A stretch of DNA of 58,097 nt from Planctomycetota bacterium (GTDB lineage Bacteria > Planctomycetota > UBA1135 > GCA-002686595). Below, piece by piece: positions 32,577 through 40,525 of the stretch (position 1 is the stretch's first letter; the number at the start of each line of letters is the position of its first letter). The DNA lies in contig JANQEJ010000296.1 in the NCBI GenBank assembly GCA_028278425.1, positions 1 through 58,097 of the forward strand. Direction: 5' to 3'. The position numbers and the translations under genes were made by a program. Below the pieces are notes generated by a model that saw nothing but the letters and a program-made list of their open reading frames with translations, did not search any database and was not told the DNA's origin.

Positions 32577-35066
32577 ATGCAAAGGAAGCTGGCGATCGTC
32601 TTGGCCGCGGTCCTCGCCGTCGCGTTCGGAGCCTGGTTCCTGCGCGGCAAGGAACCGCGCGGAGACGACCGCGTCGAGCCGAAGCCAAGCCGCGCGGCGG
32701 AGCGGAGCGCGCCTCCGAAGCTCGCCGAAGTGCCCGCCGTCGCGAGCGAAGGCGCGGGGAGAGGCGAAGCGGAGAGCACGGAGGCGACCGCGTCCGACGC
32801 CGCGGCGGTCGACTCCGCGCCGGCGAAGTTCGTGGTCCGCGTCGTGGACCGCGGCGACGTCCCCGTCGAGGGCGCCGGCGTGCGCTGGATGGGCAACCCG
32901 CCCGGGGAGCCCGTGCGAAGCGACGCCGCCGGGGAGAGCGCGATCGAGGTCCCGCCCGACGCGACGTACCTGCCGCTCCGCGTCGACGCGGAGGGCTACG
33001 CCCACGTCAACGCCCACTTTCAACACGTCGAAGGCCTGACCATCCGGCTCCACCGGGCGGTCACCCTCGTCGGCCGCGTGCTCGACGCGGAGACGTCGGA
33101 GCCGCTGCCGGGCGCGTCGCTGCACCGCGGCCACGGCTCGTGCCGGGGCTGCAAGCCGCAGCCCGTCGAGGCCGGCGAGGACGGCCGCTACGAGCTAGGC
33201 GACGTTCCCGTCGGCCGCGGGTCGGTCGTTTTCGTGCGAGCGGAGGGGTATCCGATCGAGGCGATCGCCTTCGAGCTCGACCGGGTCGAGGGAGATCGCT
33301 ACGAGCACGACTTCCGCCTCGCGCGCGGAACGCGAATCCGCGGCGAGGTGGTCGACTTCGACACCGGCGCGCCCGTCGCGCGGGCGATGCTCCGCGAGCG
33401 CTCGGGCTCCGGGATGAACGTGTTTCGCTCCGACGAGGGCGGGCGGTTCGATTTCCGGTTGCCGCGGGACCCCTACGGCGGGATCGCGCTCGACGTCTCG
33501 GCGACGGGCTACTGCGGGCTCGGCTTCGAGGTTCCGGAGGACGCGGACGAGCCGATCCGCGTGCGGCTTCCGCGGGCCGCGCGCATCGAGGGCGTCGTGC
33601 GCGACACGGACGGCAACCCCGTCGCGGGCGCCAGCGTCGCCGTCTGGGGCAACCTCCAGCCTCGGATCATCGAGCGCGCGCGCGGCGAGCTCGACGACTT
33701 CGCGGCCTTCGCGGAGCTGCCGGAAGGCTGGGATTACGAGGACGAGTACGTGCCCACGCCCGCGACGACCACCGACGCCGAGGGACGCTTTCGGAGCACC
33801 GGGCTGATCCCGCACACGCTCGGCTACGCCGTCCACGCCTCGCACCCCGACGCCGGAACGGCGGAGGTCGAAGCGCCGCGGCTCGGCGCGCCTGGCGAGA
33901 CGACGTGGGTGAACGTCGCGCTCGCACCGGAGATCCCGGGCGGGACGATCCGCGGCCGCATGCTGCTCAACGGCGAGCCGACGGCCGGCCGCATCGCGTG
34001 GAAGGGTCCGACCGACGGCGACTCGCTCGAGGTGGGACCGAGCGGCGCGTTCCTCTTCGAGCACGTCGAGCCGGGCACGATCCAGCTCACCGCGTCTCCG
34101 GGCGCGCTGCGCTACGCCTTCACGCTCATGGACGGCCGCGTGGTCGAGCTCGAGGTCGAGAGCGGCCAGGAGCTCGAGCACGACGTCGACGTCGAGCTTC
34201 CGATGGCGGAGATCTCCGGGCGCGTGACCTACGCCGACGGACGGCCTGCCGCGAACGTCTTCGTACGCGCCGGCTCGCGCGAGAAGTGGGTGCAGCTCGG
34301 CGGCAACGCCGATGCCGACGGGAACTACGCGATCGCCGTGCCCGATCTGGACTTCCTCTACTACGTCCACGTCTTCCACGGCCCCGAGGGCGCGCAGCGC
34401 GACGGCATCGCGGCGGGGACGAGCGGCGTCGACTTCGTGCTCCCGGCTTTCGGTCGGCTCGCCTACCGCGTCCGCGACTCCGCGACGGGCGAGCCGATCG
34501 CGAACCTCGAGCTCTTCTGGCGCCGCGCGAACGACACCGGGTGGAAGAGCGCGCAGTCGGGGCGCTACCACGACGCAGACCCGAAGGGGTGGCGGCGCGT
34601 GGAGCTGCCGGTCGGCCACATCGATCTTCAGCCGCGAGCCGTGAAGTACGGCTATCGGGTGAAGATCATCCCGGCGGTGTACGTCGCCGAGGGCGAGGAC
34701 GAGGGGAACCGCGTCGAGATCGAGCTGGATCCCGGCGTCGAGCTCTCCTTCAAGCTGGCGAAGGGCCTCGCTCGACCGGAGGGGCACACGGTGCTCCTGC
34801 TCGAGGACGACGCCTGGGACGGCGTCCGCCACTGGAGAAGCGAGAGCGGCGGAAACCACTGGGACGGCGGCGCCCACTATCCGTTGCTGACGATGCAGGA
34901 GCGGCGGCTCGACTTCGACGAGGAGGGCGTCGCCAGGCTGAAGGGCCTCTCCCCCGGCCCCCACCGGTTCAAGGTCTTCCCCGACGACGTCGCTATCCTT
35001 CCCGAGCGCGTCCTCGTGGAAGAGCACCCCACCGAACCGATCGAGCTCCGCTGGGAGAACAAGTAG
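32577..35066 (+). CDS. membrane-anchored protein with carboxypeptidase-regulatory-like repeats
   Basis: 829 residues. N-terminal helix RKLAIVLAAVLAVAFGAWFL anchors the protein. A Pro/Ala/Glu linker is followed by six or more Ig-like CarboxypepD_reg modules (VTLVGRVLDAETSEPLPGA; TRIRGEVVDFDTGAPVARA; IEGVVRDTDGNPVAGASV; ISGRVTYADGRPAANVFV). One module contains a Cys pair (GSCRGCKPQP). Architecture parallels 3737-5503. No enzyme domain. A TAGGAT box at 32549-32554 with AGGGA close to the ATG gives a plausible promoter and RBS. Four nt separate it from the sialic-acid lyase gene, so it may share that operon. Confidence 0.82.
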   Translation: MQRKLAIVLAAVLAVAFGAWFLRGKEPRGDDRVEPKPSRAAERSAPPKLAEVPAVASEGAGRGEAESTEATASDAAAVDSAPAKFVVRVVDRGDVPVEGAGVRWMGNPPGEPVRSDAAGESAIEVPPDATYLPLRVDAEGYAHVNAHFQHVEGLTIRLHRAVTLVGRVLDAETSEPLPGASLHRGHGSCRGCKPQPVEAGEDGRYELGDVPVGRGSVVFVRAEGYPIEAIAFELDRVEGDRYEHDFRLARGTRIRGEVVDFDTGAPVARAMLRERSGSGMNVFRSDEGGRFDFRLPRDPYGGIALDVSATGYCGLGFEVPEDADEPIRVRLPRAARIEGVVRDTDGNPVAGASVAVWGNLQPRIIERARGELDDFAAFAELPEGWDYEDEYVPTPATTTDAEGRFRSTGLIPHTLGYAVHASHPDAGTAEVEAPRLGAPGETTWVNVALAPEIPGGTIRGRMLLNGEPTAGRIAWKGPTDGDSLEVGPSGAFLFEHVEPGTIQLTASPGALRYAFTLMDGRVVELEVESGQELEHDVDVELPMAEISGRVTYADGRPAANVFVRAGSREKWVQLGGNADADGNYAIAVPDLDFLYYVHVFHGPEGAQRDGIAAGTSGVDFVLPAFGRLAYRVRDSATGEPIANLELFWRRANDTGWKSAQSGRYHDADPKGWRRVELPVGHIDLQPRAVKYGYRVKIIPAVYVAEGEDEGNRVEIELDPGVELSFKLAKGLARPEGHTVLLLEDDAWDGVRHWRSESGGNHWDGGAHYPLLTMQERRLDFDEEGVARLKGLSPGPHRFKVFPDDVAILPERVLVEEHPTEPIELRWENK

Positions 35067-35070
35067 GCCG

Positions 35071-35985
35071 ATGCAGCCCCTCGGCTTGCGCGGCCTCGTC
35101 GCCGCCGGCATGACGCCGATGCGGCCGGACGGCTCCGTCGACGTCGAGCGCATCCCGACGCTGGTCGACCACGGCGAGCGCGAAGGCGTCGCCGCGTTCT
35201 ACGTGAACGGCAGCACGGGGGAAGGGCCATCGCTCGCGGGCTGGGAGCGGCGATCGACCGCGGAGGCGTGGGTCGCCGCCGCGCGCGGCCGGTTGCCGGT
35301 CGTCGTCCAGGTCGGGCACAACAGCCTCGTCGAAGCGCGCGAGCTCGCCGCGCACGCGGAGGAGATCGGCGCGGACGCGGTGTCGGCGGTCCTGCCGAGC
35401 TACTTCAAGCCGCCGACGCTCGAAGCGGCCGTGGACTGCCTCGCGGAGGTCGCGGCCGGGGCGCCCACGCTGCCGCTGGTCTATTACCACGTCCCGGCGC
35501 TCTCCGGCGTCGCGCTCGACGTGCCGGCGTTCCTCGAGCTCGCGCTCCAGCGCATCCGCACCCTCGCCGGGCTGAAGTACACCGAGCCGAAGGTCTTCGA
35601 GTTCCAGGCGTGCGTCGAGCGGTTCGGTGCGCGCATCGACTGCCTCTTCGGCGCGGACGAGATGCTCCTGTCCGGCCTCGCGGCCGGCGCGCACGGTGCC
35701 GTCGGGAGCACCTACAACTTCGCCGCGCCGCTCTACCGGCGTTTGATCGCGGCCTTCGAGCGCGGCGACCTCGAAGCCGCGCGCCGCGAGCAGGCGCGCT
35801 CGGTCGAGATGGTCCGCGTCATCCTCCGCCACAACGGCAACGCCGGGCTCAAGGCGACGATGAAGCTGATCGGGCTCGACTGCGGGCCTTCGCGGCTTCC
35901 GCAGGTGACGGTCGGCGGAACGGAGCTCGAGGCGTTGCGCGCCGAGCTCGATGCCATCGGCTTTTTCGACTGGGCGCGCGGATGA
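35071..35985 (+). CDS. nanA: N-acetylneuraminate lyase (DapA/NanA family)
   Basis: 304 residues, full length for the family (TIM barrel). Key motifs: FYVNGSTGEGPSL (substrate-carboxylate site), YYHVP with the catalytic Tyr (about 139), Schiff-base lysine K169 in LAGLKYTEPKVFEF, and GAHGAVGSTYNFAAPLY, a phrase characteristic of sialic-acid lyases rather than dihydrodipicolinate synthases. It would cleave N-acetylneuraminate to N-acetylmannosamine and pyruvate. The next gene overlaps by 4 nt (ATGA) and encodes a kelch mutarotase-transporter fusion, which strengthens the sialic-acid assignment. nanE, nanK and nagA/B are not in the window. Confidence 0.87.
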   Translation: MQPLGLRGLVAAGMTPMRPDGSVDVERIPTLVDHGEREGVAAFYVNGSTGEGPSLAGWERRSTAEAWVAAARGRLPVVVQVGHNSLVEARELAAHAEEIGADAVSAVLPSYFKPPTLEAAVDCLAEVAAGAPTLPLVYYHVPALSGVALDVPAFLELALQRIRTLAGLKYTEPKVFEFQACVERFGARIDCLFGADEMLLSGLAAGAHGAVGSTYNFAAPLYRRLIAAFERGDLEAARREQARSVEMVRVILRHNGNAGLKATMKLIGLDCGPSRLPQVTVGGTELEALRAELDAIGFFDWARG

Positions 35986-38426
35986 ACCTCGCCCCGCTCC
36001 TCTTGGCCTTCGTTGCGCAGGAGCCGCTCGCCTGGGAGGAGCTCGCGCCGTTGCCGGACGAGCACGGCTTCGCCGGCTCCTTCGCGGGAGCGACGGGCGG
36101 CGCGCTGATCGTCGCCGGCGGCGCGAACTTTCCCGACGACGCGCCGTGGCGCGGCGGCGCGAAGGCGTGGCACGACCGGATCTTCGTCCTGGAGGGCGGG
36201 AGCTGGCGCGAGCTCGACGCCCGGCTGCCCAAGCCGCTCGCGTACGGCGTGTCGGTGTCCTGGAAGGACGCGCTCGTTTGCGCCGGCGGAGGCGACGCGG
36301 TCGCGCACTCCGACCGGGTGTTCCTGCTGCGCTCGCGCGAAGGCGGGCTGGAGACGGAGGAGCTTCCGTCCCTGCCGCGGCCGACCGCGTTCGGCAGCGG
36401 CGCGCTGCTCGGCGACACGCTGTACGTCGTCGGCGGCATCGACCGTCCGGACGCGCGCGCCGCGACGCGCGACGTGTTCGCGCTCGACCTCTCGAGCCCG
36501 AAGGCGTGGCGCGAGCTGCCGCCGTGGGACGGGCCGGGACGCATGCTCGCGGTCGTGGGGGCGCAGGACGGCTCGCTCTTCCTCTTCGGCGGCGTCGCGC
36601 TGGTCGAGGGCGAGCGCGACTACCTGACGGACGCGCACCGCTACACGCCCGGCGAAGGCTGGACGCGCGTTGCGGACCTTCCGCGGCCGGCGGCCGCCGC
36701 TCCGTCGCCGGCCCCCGCGCTTGGACAGTCGCACCTCCTGGTTCTCGGCGGCGACACCGGAGAGCTAGCGGGGAGCGACCTGCGCGACGAGCATCCCGGT
36801 TTCGCGCGCGGCGTGCTCGCCTACCACACGGTGACCGACACGTGGCGCCGCGCGGGTGAGCTGCCCGAGGCGCCTCCCGTCACGGCGGCCGCGGTCGCGC
36901 ACGGGGACGGTTGGATCGTGCCGAGCGGCGAGGTCCGTCCCGGCGCGCGCACGCCGCGGGTGCTGCGGATGTCGCTGGGCAACGAAACGCGCCCCTTCGG
37001 CGTGCCGGACTACACCGTGCTCGCGCTCTACTTCGCGGCGCTCGTCGGCATGGGCTTCTACTTCTCGCGCCGCGAGCGGTCGACCGAGGACTTCTTCCTC
37101 GGCGGGCGGCGCGTGCCGTGGTGGGCGGCGGGGCTTTCGATCTACGGGACGCAGCTCAGCGCGATCACCTTCATGGCGATCCCGGCGAAGTCGTTCGCGA
37201 CGGACTGGGTGTTCTCGCTCGGGCACGCGACGATCCTCATGGCGGCGCCGGTCGTCGTCGGCTTCTACCTGCCGCACTTCCGCCGGCTCAAGGTGGCGAG
37301 CGCCTACGAGTATCTCGAGCTGCGCTTCAACCGCGCGGTGCGGTTGCTCGGTAGCGGGTCCTACCTGCTCTTCCAGCTCGGCCGCATGGGCATCGTGCTC
37401 TTCCTGCCGGCGCTCGCGCTCTCTGCGGTCACGGGGATCGACGTCAACCTGTGCATCCTCGTCATGGGCGTGCTCGCGACGGTCTACGCGACCCTGGGCG
37501 GTATCGAGGCGGTGATCTGGACCGACGTGCTCCAGGTCGTCGTTCTCCTCGGCGGAGCGCTCCTGAGCCTCGCGATCATCTTCCTGCGGGTCGAGCCCGG
37601 CGCGTTCGAAGCGACGGTCGACGCCGGGAAGCTCCACCTGGCCGACCTCGACTGGAGCGTCGCCTCGGCGGGCCTGTGGGTCGTGATCGTCGGCAACTTC
37701 TTCTTCAGCCTGGTCAGCTACACGTCGGACCAGTCGGTCATCCAGCGCTACATGACGACCGCCGACGAGAAGGAGGCCGCGCGATCGGTCTGGACCAACG
37801 GCCTGATGGCGATCCCGTCGGCGGCGATCTTCTTCGGCCTGGGCACGGCTCTGTGGGCCTTCTACCGGTCGCACCCGGAGCGCCTCTCGCTCGGCGGGCG
37901 CACCGACGACGTCTTCCCGTGGTTCATCGCGGGCGAGATGCCGGCCGGGGTCTCGGGGCTCGTGATCGCCGGGCTCTTCGCGGCGGCGATGTCGAGTCTC
38001 GACTCGAGCATGAACTCGATGGCGACCGCGGTGACGACCGACTTCTATCCGCTCGCGCGACCGCGATCGGGCGACCGCGAGCGGCTGCGCGTGGCGCGCG
38101 CGCTGACCGCGCTCTTCGGCGTGGGGGGTACGGGCTCGGCGCTCTACTTGGCGTCGCTCAACTCGACGTCGATGTTCGATCAATACCTGAAGGTGATCGG
38201 CCTCTTCGGCGGCGGGCTCGCCGCGCTCTTCGCCGCCGGCATCTTCACGCGCCGCGCGAACGGTCCGGGCGTCTTGATCGGGTTCGTGACGAGCGCGGCC
38301 GTGCTGTGGCTCGTGCAGCGCTCAGGCGCGGTTCACTTCCTGCTCTACGCGGCGGTCGGCGTGACGACCTGCTTCGGCGTCGGGCTGGCGGCCAGCTTCG
38401 CGTTCCGTCCTAGGGAACGAGGCTGA
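35982..38426 (+). CDS. kelch-type sialate mutarotase fused to sodium:solute symporter
   Basis: 814 residues, two enzymes in one chain. Residues 1-330 are a kelch propeller of the NanM/cyclically permuted mutarotase type: ALIVAGGANFPDD, LAYGVSVSWKDALVCAGGGD, LYVVGGIDRPDAR, LFLFGGVALVEG, HLLVLGGDTGE. Residues about 345-814 are an SSS transporter with about 13 TM helices (YTVLALYFAALVGMGFYFSR; STEDFFLGGRRVPWWAAGLS; SDQSVIQRYMTT; LFAAAMSSLDSSMNSMATAV). NanM converts alpha- to beta-sialic acid, and SiaT-like SSS proteins import it. The start overlaps the nanA stop. The first residues (NLAPLLLAFVAQE) look like a signal, placing the propeller outside. The 3' end overlaps the convergent gene by 17 nt. 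Confidence 0.9.
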   Translation: MNLAPLLLAFVAQEPLAWEELAPLPDEHGFAGSFAGATGGALIVAGGANFPDDAPWRGGAKAWHDRIFVLEGGSWRELDARLPKPLAYGVSVSWKDALVCAGGGDAVAHSDRVFLLRSREGGLETEELPSLPRPTAFGSGALLGDTLYVVGGIDRPDARAATRDVFALDLSSPKAWRELPPWDGPGRMLAVVGAQDGSLFLFGGVALVEGERDYLTDAHRYTPGEGWTRVADLPRPAAAAPSPAPALGQSHLLVLGGDTGELAGSDLRDEHPGFARGVLAYHTVTDTWRRAGELPEAPPVTAAAVAHGDGWIVPSGEVRPGARTPRVLRMSLGNETRPFGVPDYTVLALYFAALVGMGFYFSRRERSTEDFFLGGRRVPWWAAGLSIYGTQLSAITFMAIPAKSFATDWVFSLGHATILMAAPVVVGFYLPHFRRLKVASAYEYLELRFNRAVRLLGSGSYLLFQLGRMGIVLFLPALALSAVTGIDVNLCILVMGVLATVYATLGGIEAVIWTDVLQVVVLLGGALLSLAIIFLRVEPGAFEATVDAGKLHLADLDWSVASAGLWVVIVGNFFFSLVSYTSDQSVIQRYMTTADEKEAARSVWTNGLMAIPSAAIFFGLGTALWAFYRSHPERLSLGGRTDDVFPWFIAGEMPAGVSGLVIAGLFAAAMSSLDSSMNSMATAVTTDFYPLARPRSGDRERLRVARALTALFGVGGTGSALYLASLNSTSMFDQYLKVIGLFGGGLAALFAAGIFTRRANGPGVLIGFVTSAAVLWLVQRSGAVHFLLYAAVGVTTCFGVGLAASFAFRPRERG

Positions 38427-40275
38427 CCTCGACCGGGTTGCTCACCAGCTCGAGCTTGTTGCTCACCGGGTCGAGCACGGCGCAGGCGTGGTGCACCGTC
38501 AGGCCCGCGAGGATCGAGTCCACGCCCGGGGGCAGGTAGAAGATCGCCGTGGCCTGGCCCAGTGGATCGAGCACGCCGAACGACTGCGCGAGCGGAGCCT
38601 TGTTCGGGTCGTTGAGCGTCTTGAGGAAGTAGGCGTCCGTGTTGAGCGGGATCGTCTTGCCGTCGTGCGGCGTGCCCGGCGACGTGCCGCTGACCGAGCC
38701 GAGCGCGAGATAGAGGTCGCCGCCGAAGGCGACGCCCGCCTCCAGGGCGAGGTTCTGCACGCCTCCTCCGGAAACGGAGATCGTCGCGACGTCTCCGAGG
38801 AGCGTCCGGTGCTCGTACGCGCCGATGTCGACGGTCGGCGGACCGCCGACGCCGGTGTCGGGCGTCTCGGGATCGTCGACGACGCGCGGAAGGCCGTCCT
38901 TGTCCGTCGCGAAGCCCGCGATCGCGCCGGTGTCGCCCGCGTCGATGCACGGCGATCCGGGCAAGAGGTGGAGGTCGTCGTCTTCCGTCCCGGGCAGACC
39001 GTCCGCGCCCAACGGGTCCGCGAACAGCGGGTCGCCGGCGAAGTTGCCCTGGCCGAGGCTCGCCCCGACCGCGGTGTCGAGGCTCTCGATGCAGCAGTAG
39101 TCGGCCTTGCCGCCGAGGCCCGCGAGCTGCGCGGCGTAGTCGGTCCCGCCCGGCCCCACGTTCTTCCAGAGGACGACGCCGTGCATGCGCACCCCGACCT
39201 GCGCGCTGTAGATCCCGCCGCCGGCGAAGCCGCCGGTGGCGTGGTTCTGCGTCAGGGTGCTGTTCCTGAAGCGCAGCGTGAGCCCGTCCGGACCGGCGCC
39301 GCCTCCGTTGTGGATGCCGCCGCCGCGCTTGGCCATGTTGCCGAGGAAGAGGCAGTTCACGACGTTGCCGCTGCACTGCTGGCTCGCGAGACCGCCGCCC
39401 CAGCCTTTGAGCGTGGGCCCGGCGAGGTTCTCGACGAAGACCGAGGCTTCCAGCGTGAGCACGGCGTTGATCGCGAAGATCCCGCCGCCCGAGTCGAGCG
39501 CGGAGTTTCCCGCGAACGTGCAGTCCCTGACGACCACCGTTCCCGCGGCGGCGAGCCCGCCCCCGTCGCCGTCCGTGACGTTGCGCTCGAACCCACAGCG
39601 GTTCAGGGTCAGCGTTCCCTGCGGATGCGCGAGCCCGGCGCCGAGCACACCGGCGCGGTTGCCCTCGAACTCGCAGTCGGTGAACGTGGGCGTGACCGCC
39701 GCCCGGACGAAGACGCCGCCGCCGGTGTTGTCGGCGTGGTTCGAGCGGAAGACGCAGTTGCGCACGAGCACGCTGCCTTCGAGCGCGAGCCCGCCCCCGT
39801 CGCTCTGCTCCACGGCCGAGCCGTTGGCGTTGCCGCCCTCGACGACGAAACCGTCGAGCACCGTCGGCACGCTGACGGCGAGCGCGGTCACCACGTGGTA
39901 GCTGTTCTCGTCGTTGCCGGCGAAGTCGGGTCCGTCGTCGCCGTTCAGGTCCCCGCTCAGGATCGTGGTGCTGAAAAGCCCGGCGCGATCGGCCAGCGTG
40001 GCCTCGACGCCCGCGAATCCGCCGTAGACCTTGATCCCGTTCTTGATGAAGAAGGAGACGGTCCGCGCGCCGCCCGGCGGCAGGGGCTTGTAGATCCCCT
40101 CGGCCACCCAGATCTGGTCGCCCTGGCTCGCGACGAGCAGCGCGTCCTGGAGGTCGTTGAACGCGTCCAGCCAGCTCGAGCCGTTGTTCGAGCCGGCGGC
40201 GTCGTCGTTGACGAAGATCGCCTGCGCGCCGGTCGGTAGGGTGAAGATCAAGATAGCGAGCCAAGCGTGCTTCAT
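38410..40275 (-). CDS. secreted polymorphic-repeat beta-helix protein (choice-of-anchor-Q type)
   Basis: 621 residues with signal peptide KHAWLAILIFTLPTGAQA. The N-terminal part (IFVNDDAAGSNNGSSWLDAF; LQDALLVASQGDQIWVAEGI; YGGFAG) and the repeats GGGLALEGSVLVRNCVF, GGGVFVRAAVTPTFTDCEF and GGGLAAAGTVVVRDCTF are those of DUF1565/Pmp-like right-handed beta-helices. CIDAGDTGAIAG...DIGAYEHR is the choice-of-anchor-Q motif. The last 120 residues form a beta-rich module ending VSNPVEVSLVP, shared with other secreted proteins here. Surface adhesin or polysaccharide-binding role is inferred; no catalytic residues identified. Confidence 0.85.
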   Translation of the reverse strand: MKHAWLAILIFTLPTGAQAIFVNDDAAGSNNGSSWLDAFNDLQDALLVASQGDQIWVAEGIYKPLPPGGARTVSFFIKNGIKVYGGFAGVEATLADRAGLFSTTILSGDLNGDDGPDFAGNDENSYHVVTALAVSVPTVLDGFVVEGGNANGSAVEQSDGGGLALEGSVLVRNCVFRSNHADNTGGGVFVRAAVTPTFTDCEFEGNRAGVLGAGLAHPQGTLTLNRCGFERNVTDGDGGGLAAAGTVVVRDCTFAGNSALDSGGGIFAINAVLTLEASVFVENLAGPTLKGWGGGLASQQCSGNVVNCLFLGNMAKRGGGIHNGGGAGPDGLTLRFRNSTLTQNHATGGFAGGGIYSAQVGVRMHGVVLWKNVGPGGTDYAAQLAGLGGKADYCCIESLDTAVGASLGQGNFAGDPLFADPLGADGLPGTEDDDLHLLPGSPCIDAGDTGAIAGFATDKDGLPRVVDDPETPDTGVGGPPTVDIGAYEHRTLLGDVATISVSGGGVQNLALEAGVAFGGDLYLALGSVSGTSPGTPHDGKTIPLNTDAYFLKTLNDPNKAPLAQSFGVLDPLGQATAIFYLPPGVDSILAGLTVHHACAVLDPVSNKLELVSNPVEVSLVP

Positions 40276-40334
40276 TGGGAAAGACCCTCGATGGGCTAGG
40301 CGACCGGACCCCTGCCGTCACGGCGCCAATGGGG

Positions 40335-40340
40335 ATTCTA
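40335..40340 (-). promoter_or_regulatory. -10 box TAGAAT for the beta-helix gene
   Basis: Read on the minus strand, TAGAAT lies about 60 nt before ATG 40275. GAGGG follows closer to the ATG as a plausible ribosome-binding site. No good -35 at standard spacing. Confidence 0.35.
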
Positions 40341-40451
40341 TGGAAAGGGCGGTCCCAAGCACCATACCGGATGGATTTGTGGGTCTTCTCTCCTTTTGTG
40401 AGTCTCGGTGGTGCGGTGCGGCGATCGAGCCAGGGGTGGGAATCCCACAAG

Positions 40452-40483
40452 AAAAACCGCCACTGCCGGCTGAGTGCCCCGGT
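40452..40483 (-). terminator. possible terminator of the M61 peptidase gene
   Basis: On the minus strand ACCG...CACT pairs imperfectly with AGTG...CGGT and is followed by TTTTT. It sits about 45 nt after the peptidase stop codon. The stem is interrupted, so this is tentative. The rest of 40276-40525 shows only the promoter described above. Confidence 0.3.
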
Positions 40484-40525
40484 CTCCCCCGGGTGGGTGG
40501 GGGTTTAGGGATGGGTGAGCCGCCG

